From: Microbulbifer sp. YPW16
GTDB taxonomy: Bacteria > Pseudomonadota > Gammaproteobacteria > Pseudomonadales > Cellvibrionaceae
Assembly: GCF_021290385.1 (NCBI RefSeq)
Contig: NZ_CP089928.1
Location: 2,278,501-2,342,500, forward strand
Direction: 5' to 3'
DNA length: 64,000 nt
Shown: piece after piece, positions 34,456-43,508 of the stretch
How positions within the stretch are numbered: the first letter of the stretch is position 1
Layout: every line of letters begins with the position of its first letter
Program-made: the position numbers and the translations under genes
Notes under the pieces: generated by a model
What the model saw: only the letters and a program-made list of their open reading frames with translations
Database searches by the model: none
What the model was told of the DNA's origin: nothing

Positions 34456-35868
34456 CTACTCGGAGTCGCCGTTCATGCCCAGCTCTTTCAGCTTGCGGGT
34501 CAGCGTGTTGCGGCCCCAGCCCAGCAGTTCGGCGGCATCGCGCTTGCGCCCTGCGGTGTGCTTGAGTGCGATCTCGATCAGCGCGCGCTCGAACTGGGGC
34601 ACCGCCTCACTGAGGATCTCGCGGCGGCCATTGGCCAGGGCCTGGTCGGCCCACAGGCGCAGTGCCTTCTGCCAGTCCTGCGGGGCCTGGGTGCCGGCGG
34701 TCTGCTGGTGCAGCTCCTGCGGCAGGTCCTCAATATGCACCTCGCGGCCGGAGGCCATTACGGTAATCCAGCGACAGGTATTCTCCAGCTGGCGCACGTT
34801 GCCGGGCCAGTCGAGGCCGGTGAGGTATTCCTCGGTCTCCTTCAGCAGGATCTTCGGCTCCACCCCCAGGTCCTTGGCGGCGCTGGTAAAGAAATGCTGC
34901 ACCAGCCGCGGGATATCCTCGCGACGGTCAGACAGGCGCGGAATATGGATGCGGATTACATTGAGGCGGTGGAAAAGGTCCTCACGGAATTTATGCTCCT
35001 CCACCAGTCGCTCCAGGTCCTGGTGGGTGGCAGCAATGATGCGCACATCCACCTTGACCGGGGTGTGGCCACCCACGCGGTAGAACTCACCATCGGCCAG
35101 CACCCGCAGCAGGCGGGTCTGGGTTTCCGGCGGCATATCGCCGATTTCATCAAGGAACAATGTGCCGCCATTGGCCTGCTCGAAGCGGCCGGTACGTTGC
35201 GCGGCGGCACCGGTGAAGGCACCCTTTTCATGGCCAAACAGTTCGGATTCCATCAGGTCCTTCGGAATCGCGGCCATGTTCAACGCGATAAAGGGCTGGC
35301 TGCGGCGGGGGCTGTGGTTATGCAGCGCCTGGGCCACCAGTTCCTTACCGGTACCGGACTCGCCATTGATCAATACGGTGATATTGGAATGGGACAGGCG
35401 ACCGATAGCGCGGAACACCTCCTGCATCGCCGGCGCCTCGCCGATAATCTCCTTGCTGGCCTGGCTGTTTTCCAGGCTGACCTGCTCACCGCCCTGCTGC
35501 TCGCTGGCATGGGCCAGGGCACGGCGGGTCACAGCCACCGCCTCGTCGACGTCGAACGGCTTGGGCAGGTATTCGAAGGCACCGCCCTGGTAGGCGGCCA
35601 CGGCGCTGTCCAGGTCGGAGTGTGCCGTCATGATGATGATTGGCAGGGCCGGGCGTTCGCTCTGGAAGCGTTGCAACAACTTGAAGCCATCGGCACCGGG
35701 CATGCGAATATCGCTGATTACCACATCGGGGGAGTCGCTGTAGAAATCGTCCAGTGCCCGGTCACCACTCTCGTAGCACTTGGTCTCGATACCGGCCCGG
35801 GTCAGGGCCCGCTCCAGTACCCAGCGTATCGATCGGTCGTCGTCAATGATCCAAACGCGGTTGCTCAT
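34456..35868 (-). CDS. ntrC: Nitrogen regulation response regulator NtrC
   Basis: 470 residues. Receiver domain 1-120 with phospho-acceptor Asp53 (VVISDIRMPG) and KPF at 103-105. Sigma-54 AAA+ domain about 140-375: Walker A GESGTGKE at 169-176, the GAFTGA loop at 216-221 and LDEIGDMPPETQTRLL. Fis-type DNA-binding helix at the C-terminus (KRDAAELLGWGRNTLTRKLKELG). Phosphorylated by NtrB, it activates sigma-54 promoters for nitrogen assimilation, including those predicted here for glnA and for ntrBC itself. Encoded 23 bases downstream of ntrB. Confidence 0.97.
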   Translation of the reverse strand: MSNRVWIIDDDRSIRWVLERALTRAGIETKCYESGDRALDDFYSDSPDVVISDIRMPGADGFKLLQRFQSERPALPIIIMTAHSDLDSAVAAYQGGAFEYLPKPFDVDEAVAVTRRALAHASEQQGGEQVSLENSQASKEIIGEAPAMQEVFRAIGRLSHSNITVLINGESGTGKELVAQALHNHSPRRSQPFIALNMAAIPKDLMESELFGHEKGAFTGAAAQRTGRFEQANGGTLFLDEIGDMPPETQTRLLRVLADGEFYRVGGHTPVKVDVRIIAATHQDLERLVEEHKFREDLFHRLNVIRIHIPRLSDRREDIPRLVQHFFTSAAKDLGVEPKILLKETEEYLTGLDWPGNVRQLENTCRWITVMASGREVHIEDLPQELHQQTAGTQAPQDWQKALRLWADQALANGRREILSEAVPQFERALIEIALKHTAGRKRDAAELLGWGRNTLTRKLKELGMNGDSE

Positions 35869-35891
35869 GGTCTTTCCCAGTGTCTAATCGT

Positions 35892-36956
35892 TTATTCGGT
35901 TTCCAGCGGCAGGTAAATCTGGAACACACTCTGTCCCGCCTGGCTGTCGCACTTAATCAGTCCGCGATGCTGGTTGATGATGTTTTGCGAAATAGAGAGC
36001 CCCAGCCCGGAGCCCTCCGCGCGCCCGGAAATCATCGGGAAGAAAATCCGCTCGCGGATGTCTTCCGGGATACCCGGGCCGTTGTCCTCAATTTCGATCC
36101 TGCACACCAGCGGGCAGTGGTGCTTGCCGATGGTGAACTGGCGCTGGATGCGCGTGCGCAGCACGATCTGTCCCGCCGGCAAACCGATGCTCTCGTCGAC
36201 AGCCTGCATGGCGTTGCGGGCAATATTGAGCAATGCCTGGATCAGCTGTTCCCTGTCGCCCGGCAGGTCGGGGATCGACGGGTCGTAGTCACGGCGTATG
36301 CTCAGCTCCCCATCGCACTCGGCGTCGATCAGCTGCGCCACCCGCTCGAGCACCTCATGCACATTGGTGGGCTGCATATTGGCGGGCTGGCGTGGCCCCA
36401 GCAGGCGATCCACCAGGTTCCGCAGGCGGTCGGCCTCGTCGATGATGATCTGCGTATATTCCGCCAGCTCCGGGTCCGGCAGCTCCCGCTGCAACAGCTG
36501 TGCCGCGCCGCGGATTCCGCCCAGGGGGTTCTTCACCTCGTGGGCCATGCCGCGGACCAGGTTGCGGGTGGTTTCCTGGGCATCGATCAGGGCGTCTTCC
36601 CGCGCAATCCGCAGCAGCCGGTCCATGGTCTGCACTTCCACCAGCAACAGGCCCAGCTCCGCCACCGGGCTCACCGAGTAATCGACGGTACAGGTTTCCA
36701 GGTTGTGCAGGTGCCAGGTGGCACGTCGCACGGTGTACTTCTGCCCGCTCACCAGCGCCCCGCGCATGGCGCGCTGCGCGGCGTCAGATTCCCGCACGAC
36801 CTCTTCCAGCGGCTGCCCGCTGACCCTGGCACTGGATGCGGCCAGCAGGTCCTCGGCAGCGGAGTTCAGGTAGCAGAGCGCCAGGCGCTCATCCAGCACC
36901 AGTACTGCGGCGGAAAGGTTGTCCAACAGTTGACGCAACTGGCGGTCATTCAACAT
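35892..36956 (-). CDS. ntrB: Nitrogen regulation sensor kinase NtrB
   Basis: 354 residues. A PAS domain at about 5-115 (QLLDNLSAAVLVLDERLALCYLN opening) precedes the HisKA segment RGMAHEVKNPLGGIRGA with phospho-acceptor His139. The ATP-binding domain has N box, DNGPGIP and GSGLGLSISQNII. No membrane segment, so a soluble PII-controlled kinase/phosphatase, as expected for NtrB. Partner gene ntrC follows. The upstream region carries a sigma-54-type promoter and NtrC-like sites. Confidence 0.96.
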   Translation of the reverse strand: MLNDRQLRQLLDNLSAAVLVLDERLALCYLNSAAEDLLAASSARVSGQPLEEVVRESDAAQRAMRGALVSGQKYTVRRATWHLHNLETCTVDYSVSPVAELGLLLVEVQTMDRLLRIAREDALIDAQETTRNLVRGMAHEVKNPLGGIRGAAQLLQRELPDPELAEYTQIIIDEADRLRNLVDRLLGPRQPANMQPTNVHEVLERVAQLIDAECDGELSIRRDYDPSIPDLPGDREQLIQALLNIARNAMQAVDESIGLPAGQIVLRTRIQRQFTIGKHHCPLVCRIEIEDNGPGIPEDIRERIFFPMISGRAEGSGLGLSISQNIINQHRGLIKCDSQAGQSVFQIYLPLETE

Positions 36957-37026
36957 GCAAAAGTCCCGGGGTCATTCAGCGGGCGGTTCTGGGGCACGGC
37001 GTACCCTGAGGTCGCGGTGCCCGCCA

Positions 37027-37045
37027 GCACTGTTTAAGACAGTGC
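37027..37045. promoter_or_regulatory. Perfect 7-bp inverted repeat over the predicted ntrB start site
   Basis: GCACTGT at 37027-37033 and ACAGTGC at 37039-37045 flank a 5-base spacer. It overlaps the -12 end of the predicted sigma-54 promoter and the expected transcription start, so it could be an operator that limits ntrBC expression. It does not match the NtrC consensus closely. Confidence 0.5.
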
Positions 37046-37058
37046 AAGAAGCAAACCA
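37044..37058 (-). promoter_or_regulatory. Possible sigma-54 promoter of ntrBC
   Basis: Read on the minus strand the sequence is TGGTTTGCTTCTTGC. It has the GG and GC dinucleotides exactly 10 bases apart and the TTGC at -12, but TTT instead of CAC after TGG. The start site would be near 37032-37033, 76 bases before the ntrB start codon. Two NtrC-like sites lie 98 and 140 bases upstream of it. Confidence 0.55.
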
Positions 37059-37123
37059 AAATGGCGCACGATAGTGAGTGCGGTGAGTTCCGGGGGCAGG
37101 CAGGCAATAGCCAGCCCCCGAGC

Positions 37124-37138
37124 GCACCATTGTGGTGC
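37124..37138. promoter_or_regulatory. NtrC-binding site, perfect dyad
   Basis: GCACCATTGTGGTGC matches the NtrC consensus GCACCA-N3-TGGTGC at every specified base. Its centre (37131) is about 98 bases upstream of the predicted ntrBC start. Autoregulation of ntrBC by NtrC is the likely function. Confidence 0.75.
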
Positions 37139-37165
37139 ATAGATCAAAAAAACGCCAGTGCAGGC

Positions 37166-37180
37166 GCATCATTTTGGTGT
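37166..37180. promoter_or_regulatory. NtrC-binding site, near-consensus
   Basis: GCATCATTTTGGTGT differs from GCACCA-N3-TGGTGC at two of 12 specified bases. Its centre (37173) is 42 bases, four helical turns, from the perfect site, so both would face the same side of the DNA. Confidence 0.6.
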
Positions 37181-37227
37181 GGAAGTGCGCCCGCCCGGTC
37201 AGCCGGGCGGGAGAAAGCGGGCCGCCT

Positions 37228-37923
37228 TCAGTTGCGGGAGCGCCGGGACTGGCTGGTTGACTGGGGCACGCCCGGCGCCGTGGGTGCCTGGGGCGCGGGC
37301 ACCGCCTGCGGGGAGGGGTTGTCCGGCAGGGTGCCGCCCGGGCGCTTGACGAAGATGGTGATGGGCTGGGAGCGCGCCAGCACCTGGCCGTCGGGATCGG
37401 TAAGCACGGCCTGGATATCGTGAGTGCCCCGCTCCAGTGCGGAGATATCCAGGCTGTTGCCACTGGAACTGCCCTGCCACGGCCGGCCGTCGACTACGGC
37501 GAAAAAGCGGTAACCGCCGGGAGGCGCCGGGTCGATGGCCACCCGCAAGACGATCAAGCGCTGTCCCGGGGGAATGGTGGCGCCACTCTGGGGACTGACG
37601 ATGGCGAAGTTGATAGGGCCCAGGGGCCTGTCGCGTTCGCGCCGGTCATTGGGTGACAGCTTGCGCGTGGGCATGGGGCGCGGCCGCACGATCGGCTGCA
37701 CGTTGGTGGGAGCCAGCCTGATACGTTCCGCCTTGCCGTCTTCCGGCGGTACATCGGTGAAGGTCACCTTACCATCCGGGCCCACGGTCTTGTAGATCGC
37801 CTTGCCGTCGCTGGCGTCATCTTCCCCCGAACCGCCCGCCAGCGCCCCGGCAGTGGCGAACATGAGGGCCGCTGCGGCAAAGGTTGCGACGACAGCGCCG
37901 GTGATGGTGTGGTATCTGCGCAT
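37228..37923 (-). CDS. DUF4124 domain exported protein between glnA and ntrB
   Basis: 231 residues from ATG 37923, which has GGAG six bases upstream; an in-frame ATG at 37968 is less likely. A signal peptide (AVVATFAAAALMFATAGALA) is followed by the DUF4124 motif AIYKTVGPDGKVTFTDVPP, then a domain with FAIVSPQSGATIPPGQRLIVLRVAIDP and LERGTHDIQAVLTDPDGQVL that looks like an immunoglobulin-like fold, and a Pro-rich tail. The gene lies between glnA and ntrB on the same strand, where relatives also carry a DUF4124 gene in my recollection. Its function is unknown; a link to nitrogen control is not evident beyond position. Confidence 0.82.
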   Translation of the reverse strand: MRRYHTITGAVVATFAAAALMFATAGALAGGSGEDDASDGKAIYKTVGPDGKVTFTDVPPEDGKAERIRLAPTNVQPIVRPRPMPTRKLSPNDRRERDRPLGPINFAIVSPQSGATIPPGQRLIVLRVAIDPAPPGGYRFFAVVDGRPWQGSSSGNSLDISALERGTHDIQAVLTDPDGQVLARSQPITIFVKRPGGTLPDNPSPQAVPAPQAPTAPGVPQSTSQSRRSRN

Positions 37924-37994
37924 TGGCACTCCTGCCTCCGGCATGCCCGCAAAATGGCGGGGCTTCATTAGGTGAAGGCTAGTTTACCCCCAAT

Positions 37995-38025
37995 AAAAAA
38001 GCCCGTACCAGACGGTACGGGCTTT
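37995..38025 (-). terminator. Rho-independent terminator of glnA
   Basis: AAAGCCCGTACC at 37998-38009 pairs perfectly with GGTACGGGCTTT at 38014-38025 around a 4-base loop. On the minus strand the stem is followed by TTTTTTATTG. It lies about 28 bases after the glnA stop. Confidence 0.95.
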
Positions 38026-38052
38026 CTTGACACGCGGATTGCGTGAGGGCGC

Positions 38053-39459
38053 CTATACGGAGTAGTACATGTCGAACTCGACCGGGTGAGTGGTCATGTT
38101 CAGGCGCTCCACTTCCTCACGCTTCAGCTCGATGTAGGCATCGATGGCGTCGTCGGAGAATACGCCGCCCTCGGTCAGGAAGGCGCGGTCCGCGTCCAGG
38201 GCATCCAGGGCCATTTCCAGGCTGGAGGCAACGGTCGGGTACTCGGCCACTTCTTCCGCCGGCAGGTCGTACAGGTCCTTGTCAGCCGGGTCGCCGGGGT
38301 GGATCTTGTTCTTGATGCCGTCCAGGCCGGCCATCAGCATGGCGGCGAACACCAGGTACGGGTTGGCGGTCGGGTCCGGGAAGCGGGCCTCGATGCGCTT
38401 GCCTTTCGGGGAGGCAACGTACGGAATGCGGATGGACGCAGAGCGGTTGCGCGCGGAGTAAGCCAGGATCACCGGCGCCTCGAAGCCCGGTACCAGGCGC
38501 TTGTAGGAGTTGGTCGAGGCGTTGGCGAACGCGTTGATGGCGCGCGCATGCTTAATGACACCACCGATGTAGTACAGGGCGGTCTCGGACAGGCCGGAAT
38601 AGCCGTCACCGGCAAACTGGTTCACGCCGTCCTTGCTGAAGGACATGTGGATGTGCATGCCGGAACCGTTGTCGCCTACCAGCGGCTTGGGCATGAAGGT
38701 GGCAGTCTTGCCGTAGGCGTGCGCAACATTGTGCACCGCGTACTTGAGGATCTGCACCTCGTCCGCCTTCTTGGTCAGGGTGTTGGCGCCAACGCCGATT
38801 TCACACTGGCCAGCGGTACCCACTTCGTGGTGGTGCACTTCAACGTGCAGGCCCATCTGCTCCATGGCGGAACACATGGCGGCACGCACGTCGTGCAGTG
38901 AGTCGACCGGCGGTACCGGGAAGTAACCGCCCTTGACGCCCGGGCGGTGGCCGATATTGCCTTCCGGGTGCGGCATGCTGGAGGACCAGGCCGCTTCCTC
39001 GGAGTTGATCTTGTAGAAGGCACCGCCCATCTCGGCACCCCAGGTGATGTCGTCGAATACGAAGAACTCGGGCTCCGGGCCGAACAGCGCGGTGTCGCCC
39101 AGGCCAGTGGACTTCAGGTATTCCTCGGCGCGCAGGGCGATGGAACGCGGGTCGCGCTCGTAACCCTGGCCGGTGGACGGCTCGACGATGTTGCAGCGCA
39201 CGATCACAGTGGGCTCATCGGTGAACGGGTCCAGGAAAGAGGCCTCGTCATCCGGCATCAGGATCATGTCGGACTCGTTGATGCCTTTCCAGCCGGCGAT
39301 GGAGGAGCCGTCGAACATCTTGCCCTCTTCGAAGAACTCGCCGTCGACTTCGGAAGTCGGCAGGGAGACGTGCTGCTCCTTACCCTTGGAATCGGTAAAG
39401 CGCAGGTCTACCCATTTGGCTTCACTCTCTTTAATCAAACCGAGCGTATTCGCTGACAT
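38053..39459 (-). CDS. glnA: Glutamine synthetase type I
   Basis: 468 residues, typical of dodecameric GSI-beta. Starts [13 protein letters not shown]. Visible blocks: [17 protein letters not shown], the catalytic [42 protein letters not shown], and the adenylylation loop [10 protein letters not shown] with the Tyr near residue 397. The enzyme makes glutamine from glutamate, ammonium and ATP in the cytoplasm and is presumably controlled by adenylylation. A sigma-54 promoter with two NtrC sites lies in the 390-base upstream region, and a terminator follows. Confidence 0.98.
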   Translation of the reverse strand: MSANTLGLIKESEAKWVDLRFTDSKGKEQHVSLPTSEVDGEFFEEGKMFDGSSIAGWKGINESDMILMPDDEASFLDPFTDEPTVIVRCNIVEPSTGQGYERDPRSIALRAEEYLKSTGLGDTALFGPEPEFFVFDDITWGAEMGGAFYKINSEEAAWSSSMPHPEGNIGHRPGVKGGYFPVPPVDSLHDVRAAMCSAMEQMGLHVEVHHHEVGTAGQCEIGVGANTLTKKADEVQILKYAVHNVAHAYGKTATFMPKPLVGDNGSGMHIHMSFSKDGVNQFAGDGYSGLSETALYYIGGVIKHARAINAFANASTNSYKRLVPGFEAPVILAYSARNRSASIRIPYVASPKGKRIEARFPDPTANPYLVFAAMLMAGLDGIKNKIHPGDPADKDLYDLPAEEVAEYPTVASSLEMALDALDADRAFLTEGGVFSDDAIDAYIELKREEVERLNMTTHPVEFDMYYSV

Positions 39460-39560
39460 TGCTGTCCTCCAGGTCTTGAAAGTTTGTAGGTCGCTGAACG
39501 TTAACCCTTGGTGAGGCTCGACTCTTTAGCGACGGCGTACTGTTCGTGGTCAGTACTGAA

Positions 39561-39575
39561 GCAAGGAGTGTGCCA
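39561..39575 (-). promoter_or_regulatory. Sigma-54 promoter of glnA
   Basis: On the minus strand the sequence is TGGCACACTCCTTGC, which matches the -24/-12 consensus TGGCAC-N5-TTGC perfectly. It lies about 102 bases before the glnA start codon; transcription would start near 39549, giving a leader of about 90 bases. Confidence 0.85.
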
Positions 39576-39649
39576 AATTGGGGCAATTGGGCCGGAGCCA
39601 CGGGCACCGGGGTCCAGGGCACGGATTGGGCGCCGCCCTGAGCAAAATA

Positions 39650-39664
39650 GACGCAAACTGGCGC
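39650..39664. promoter_or_regulatory. NtrC-like site near -108 of glnA
   Basis: GACGCAAACTGGCGC matches 8 of 12 specified bases of GCACCA-N3-TGGTGC. Its centre (39657) is 108 bases upstream of the predicted start, the same distance as a known NtrC site of the E. coli glnA promoter. On sequence alone it is a weak match; the spacing supports it. Confidence 0.5.
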
Positions 39665-39681
39665 GCCGGCCACCAATCTGC

Positions 39682-39696
39682 GCACCAAAATGGCAC
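39682..39696. promoter_or_regulatory. NtrC site near -140 of glnA
   Basis: GCACCAAAATGGCAC matches 10 of 12 specified bases of GCACCA-N3-TGGTGC. Its centre (39689) is 140 bases upstream of the predicted start, matching the second NtrC enhancer site of E. coli glnA, and 32 bases (three turns) from the other site. Confidence 0.65.
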
Positions 39697-39849
39697 GAAT
39701 TGGGACCCTGGCGCACAAATTCAGTGCAGCACAATATTCAACATTGCGCCAGTCACCCCCAACTGCTCCCCGGCCCGGTGAATTTACAGCCAGACTGTTT
39801 ATAATTCCGTGCTCATCATCAACCTGCGGTACCCGGTCAACAACTCATC

Positions 39850-41322
39850 ATGCACTTTGTCGTCAAGTTCTTCCCCGAGATCACCATCAAGAGCAACCCG
39901 GTGCGCAAGCGCATGTCGCGGCAGCTCAAGGACAACCTGCGCATCATGCTGCATCGGCTCGATGACCGCATCAAGGTGCTGAAGGACTGGGAAAAGATAG
40001 AGGTGATTGCACCGGATGCCGTCTCGCACCTGGCGGACCGCATCGAGGAGGTACTGGCACACACCCCCGGTATCGCCAACTTCGCCCGGGTGCGCCAGTA
40101 CCCCCTTGGTGATTTCCACGACATCTATGAGAAGACCCTGTCCGTGTGGGGCGACAAGCTGGACGGCAAGACTTTCTGTGTGCGGGTCAAGCGCAGCGGC
40201 AAGCACGACTTCCAGTCCCTGGATGTAGAGCAGTACGTGGGTGGCGGCCTGAACAAGAACACCGGGGCCGCCGGGGTCAAGCTGAAGGACCCGGATATCA
40301 CCGTGCGCCTGGAGATCCGCCACGACAAGCTCAACGTGGTGGAGCAACAGCACGCCGGCCTGGGCGGCTTCCCCATGGGTACCCAGGACCCGGTCCTGTC
40401 GCTGGTTTCCGGTGGCTTCGACTCCACCGTGTCCAGCTACCTGACCATGAAACGCGGCATCCGCACCCACTTCCTGTTCTTCAACCTTGGGGGGCGCGAC
40501 CACGAACTGGGCGTCAAGGAAGTGGCCTACTACCTGTGGAACCGCTACAGCTCATCGCACCGGGTAAAGTTCATCACCGTGCCCTTCGACGAGGTGGTAG
40601 CCGAGATACTGCAGAATGTGGACGACTCCCATATGGGCGTGATCCTCAAGCGCATGATGCTGCGCGCCGCCACGGCCATCGCCAACGAGCTGAAGGTAGA
40701 CGCGGTGGTGACCGGTGAGGCCATTGCCCAGGTATCCAGCCAGACCCTCAAGAACCTGAAAGTGATCGACAGTGTCACCGACACCCTGGTGCTGCGCCCA
40801 CTGATCACCAGCGACAAGGGCGACATCATCCGCACCGCGCGGGAGATCGGCACCGAGGAGTTTGCGGCCAATATGCCCGAGTATTGCGGGGTCATCTCGG
40901 TCAAGCCCACCACCCGGGCCAAGCTGTCGCGGGTGGAGGAGGAAGAGGGCCACTTCGATTTCAGTGTCCTCGACCGCGCCATCGACGAGCGTGTGCTGCA
41001 GAACATCGACAAGGTCATGGAGGATGTGACCGAAGGCGCGCCGGAGGTTGAGATCCTCGCCGAGCCCGGCGACGCGGTGGTCATCGATATCCGCCACCCG
41101 GACGAGGAGGAAGTGGACCCGCTGGAGATAGAGGGCAGCGACGTGGAGACCATTCCCTTCTACCGCCTGAACAGTGCGTTCGCCGGACTGGACCCGCAAA
41201 AGCAGTACCTGCTGTACTGCAGCCGCGGCGTGATGAGCCGCCTGCATGCCTCCCACCTGCTGGACGCCGGCTATCGCAATGTGGGCGTGCTGCGCCCGCA
41301 TATCCCCCACCGGCCCGACTGA
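39850..41322 (+). CDS. thiI: tRNA 4-thiouridine synthase ThiI with rhodanese domain
   Basis: 490 residues. An N-terminal ferredoxin-like and THUMP domain (MHFVVKFFPEITIKSNPVRKRM) is followed by the PP-loop ATP pyrophosphatase with SGGFDSTVSSY at about residues 181-191, and a C-terminal rhodanese domain with the active Cys in YLLYCSRGVMSRL near residue 457. The full-length E. coli-type enzyme adenylates and thiolates U8 of tRNA and also supplies sulfur for thiazole synthesis. Monocistronic, divergent from glnA. Confidence 0.96.
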   Translation: MHFVVKFFPEITIKSNPVRKRMSRQLKDNLRIMLHRLDDRIKVLKDWEKIEVIAPDAVSHLADRIEEVLAHTPGIANFARVRQYPLGDFHDIYEKTLSVWGDKLDGKTFCVRVKRSGKHDFQSLDVEQYVGGGLNKNTGAAGVKLKDPDITVRLEIRHDKLNVVEQQHAGLGGFPMGTQDPVLSLVSGGFDSTVSSYLTMKRGIRTHFLFFNLGGRDHELGVKEVAYYLWNRYSSSHRVKFITVPFDEVVAEILQNVDDSHMGVILKRMMLRAATAIANELKVDAVVTGEAIAQVSSQTLKNLKVIDSVTDTLVLRPLITSDKGDIIRTAREIGTEEFAANMPEYCGVISVKPTTRAKLSRVEEEEGHFDFSVLDRAIDERVLQNIDKVMEDVTEGAPEVEILAEPGDAVVIDIRHPDEEEVDPLEIEGSDVETIPFYRLNSAFAGLDPQKQYLLYCSRGVMSRLHASHLLDAGYRNVGVLRPHIPHRPD

Positions 41323-41552
41323 GGCAAGCCGCTTCTCCCCCTCCAAGACCCCGCCCTGGCCACAGAGCGGGGCATTCCCGGGCCAGACCGGCCAAAATTG
41401 ACCACTTTTTATGCAAAAGCAGCTCGCAGTTGTCACGCTTGGCCACTATAATCGCCGCCTTTGGCCGGAGAGCCGCTGCCCGTCAGCCCCCGCCCCGATA
41501 CATTTGACGCGACAGTCAGGGGACTGCGCGCTTTACCCCTCAGAGGTTCATA

Positions 41553-43361
41553 GTGATAGACAACCTGCGCAATATTGCGATCATCGCCCACGTAGACCAC
41601 GGCAAGACCACCCTGGTGGACAAGCTGCTGCAGCAGTCCGGCACCCTGGACCGCCGCGACGAGGGCGCGGAACGCGTAATGGACTCCAACGACCAGGAGC
41701 GTGAGCGCGGCATCACCATCCTGGCCAAGAACACCGCCATCCGCTGGCACGACTACCGCATCAACATCGTCGACACCCCCGGGCACGCCGACTTCGGCGG
41801 CGAGGTGGAGCGCGTCCTGTCCATGGTGGATAGCGTGCTGTTGCTGGTGGATGCCGTGGACGGCCCCATGCCGCAGACCCGTTTCGTGACCCAGAAGGCC
41901 TTCGAGCAGGGCCTCAACCCGATCGTGGTGATCAACAAGATCGACCGCCCCGGCGCGCGCCCCGACTGGGTGATGGACCAGGTGTTCGACCTGTTCGACA
42001 GCCTCGGCGCCACCGATGAGCAGCTGGACTTCCCGGTGGTCTACGCCTCCGCCCTGAACGGCATCGCCGGCCTGGACGACACCGACATGGCCGACGACAT
42101 GACGCCGCTGTTCCAGATGATCGTGGACAAGGTCGAAGCGCCGAAAGTCGACGAGAAAGGCCCGTTCCAGATGCAAGTGTCCGCACTGGACTACAACAGC
42201 TATGTGGGCGTGATCGGCGTGGGCCGTATCACCCGCGGCACCCTCAAGCCCAACCAGCAGGTAGTGGTGCTGGACCGCGAGGGCAACCAGCGCAAGGCCA
42301 AGGTACTGCAGGTGATGGGCTACCTGGGCCTGGAGCGCGTGGAAGTGGAGCAGGCCAGCGCCGGTGACATCGTCTGCATCACCGGTGTGGGCGAACTGAA
42401 CATCTCCGATACCCTGTGCAACCCGGAAAACCCCGAGGCCCTGCCGGCGCTGTCCGTCGACGAGCCCACCGTGAGTATGACCTTCCAGGTGAACGACTCG
42501 CCGTTTGCCGGCCAGGACGGCAAGTTCGTCACCTCGCGCAATATCAAGGAGCGCCTGGAACAGGAGCTGATCCACAACGTGGCGCTGCGCGTGGAGCAGG
42601 GCGATTCCCCGGAAAAATTCAAGGTGTCCGGCCGCGGCGAACTGCACCTGTCGGTGCTGATCGAGACCATGCGCCGGGAAGGTTTTGAGCTGGGCGTATC
42701 CCGCCCGGAAGTGGTACAGAAAGAAGTCGACGGCGAGATCCAGGAGCCCTACGAGGAGGTGGTGGCCGACGTCGAGGAGCAGCACCAGGGTGCGGTGATG
42801 GAAGAGCTGGGCCTGCGCAAGGCAGAGCTCAAGAACATGGAGCCCGATGGCAAGGGCCGTGTGCGCCTGACCTTTATCGTGCCGTCCCGCGGCATGATCG
42901 GCTTCCGCTCACAGTTCCTGACCATGACCAGCGGCTCCGGCATCATGACCAGCATCTTCGACCACTACGGCCCGGTGAAAATGGGTGACGTGGGCAAGCG
43001 CATCAACGGTGTGATGGTCTCAATGGTCAAGGGCAAGACCCTGGCCTACGCCCTGTACACACTGCAGGACCGCGGCCGCCTGTTCCTGGGCCACGGTGAG
43101 GATATCTACGAAGGCCAGATAGTGGGTATTCACTCCCGCAACAATGACCTGGTGGTAAACCCCACCAAGGCCAAGCAGCTGACCAACGTGCGCGCCGCCG
43201 GTACGGACGAGGCCCTGACCCTGACCCCGCCGATCCGCCACACGCTGGAACAGGCACTGGAGTTTATCGAGGACGATGAGCTGGTGGAGGTGACCCCGAA
43301 CCACCTGCGCCTGCGCAAGAAGATCCTGCAGGAAAACATGCGCAAGCGCGCCAAGAAGTAA
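41553..43361 (+). CDS. typA: Ribosome-associated GTPase TypA/BipA
   Basis: 602 residues starting at GTG 41553 after AGAGG. GTPase motifs: G1 [10 protein letters not shown] at about 11-20, [18 protein letters not shown] and [11 protein letters not shown]-like domains II, III and V follow, then the BipA-specific C-terminal domain. It binds the ribosome and supports growth in cold or stress and 50S assembly. A strong terminator follows. Confidence 0.97.
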   Translation: MIDNLRNIAIIAHVDHGKTTLVDKLLQQSGTLDRRDEGAERVMDSNDQERERGITILAKNTAIRWHDYRINIVDTPGHADFGGEVERVLSMVDSVLLLVDAVDGPMPQTRFVTQKAFEQGLNPIVVINKIDRPGARPDWVMDQVFDLFDSLGATDEQLDFPVVYASALNGIAGLDDTDMADDMTPLFQMIVDKVEAPKVDEKGPFQMQVSALDYNSYVGVIGVGRITRGTLKPNQQVVVLDREGNQRKAKVLQVMGYLGLERVEVEQASAGDIVCITGVGELNISDTLCNPENPEALPALSVDEPTVSMTFQVNDSPFAGQDGKFVTSRNIKERLEQELIHNVALRVEQGDSPEKFKVSGRGELHLSVLIETMRREGFELGVSRPEVVQKEVDGEIQEPYEEVVADVEEQHQGAVMEELGLRKAELKNMEPDGKGRVRLTFIVPSRGMIGFRSQFLTMTSGSGIMTSIFDHYGPVKMGDVGKRINGVMVSMVKGKTLAYALYTLQDRGRLFLGHGEDIYEGQIVGIHSRNNDLVVNPTKAKQLTNVRAAGTDEALTLTPPIRHTLEQALEFIEDDELVEVTPNHLRLRKKILQENMRKRAKK

Positions 43362-43389
43362 GCACTCGTTAACTTCAGAGTGCAAAGAG

Positions 43390-43416
43390 AAAGGCGGGCC
43401 ACTGGCCCGCCTTTTT
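43390..43416 (+). terminator. Rho-independent terminator of typA
   Basis: AAAGGCGGGCC at 43390-43400 pairs with GGCCCGCCTTT at 43404-43414 around a 3-base loop, followed by TTTC. It begins 29 bases after the typA stop. Confidence 0.92.
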
Positions 43417-43508
43417 CGTTTCCGCTCTCCCGCCAGGCCGCAGGCCCGCCTGTCCGCTAAATCCGGGGCCCCGCATGGACTGGCTGCAGGTAGCGGCCAC
43501 CACTGCGG

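Larger units (their letters stand above)
39460..39849. other. Intergenic control region between glnA and thiI
   Basis: 390 bases between divergent genes. It holds the predicted sigma-54 promoter and NtrC sites of glnA (39561-39696) and must also hold the thiI promoter toward 39849. Overlapping short ORFs are present in several frames but none has a ribosome binding site or a recognisable product. A/T-rich DNA near 39720-39740 is a candidate thiI promoter zone; no clear hexamers were assigned. Confidence 0.7.

Noticed and set aside
39508..39804. 98-residue ORF in the glnA-thiI gap
   Set aside because: It lies over the predicted sigma-54 promoter and NtrC sites and has no similarity to any family I know.
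41433..42785. 450-residue minus-strand frame over typA
   Set aside because: GTPase motifs are on the plus strand; antisense shadow.
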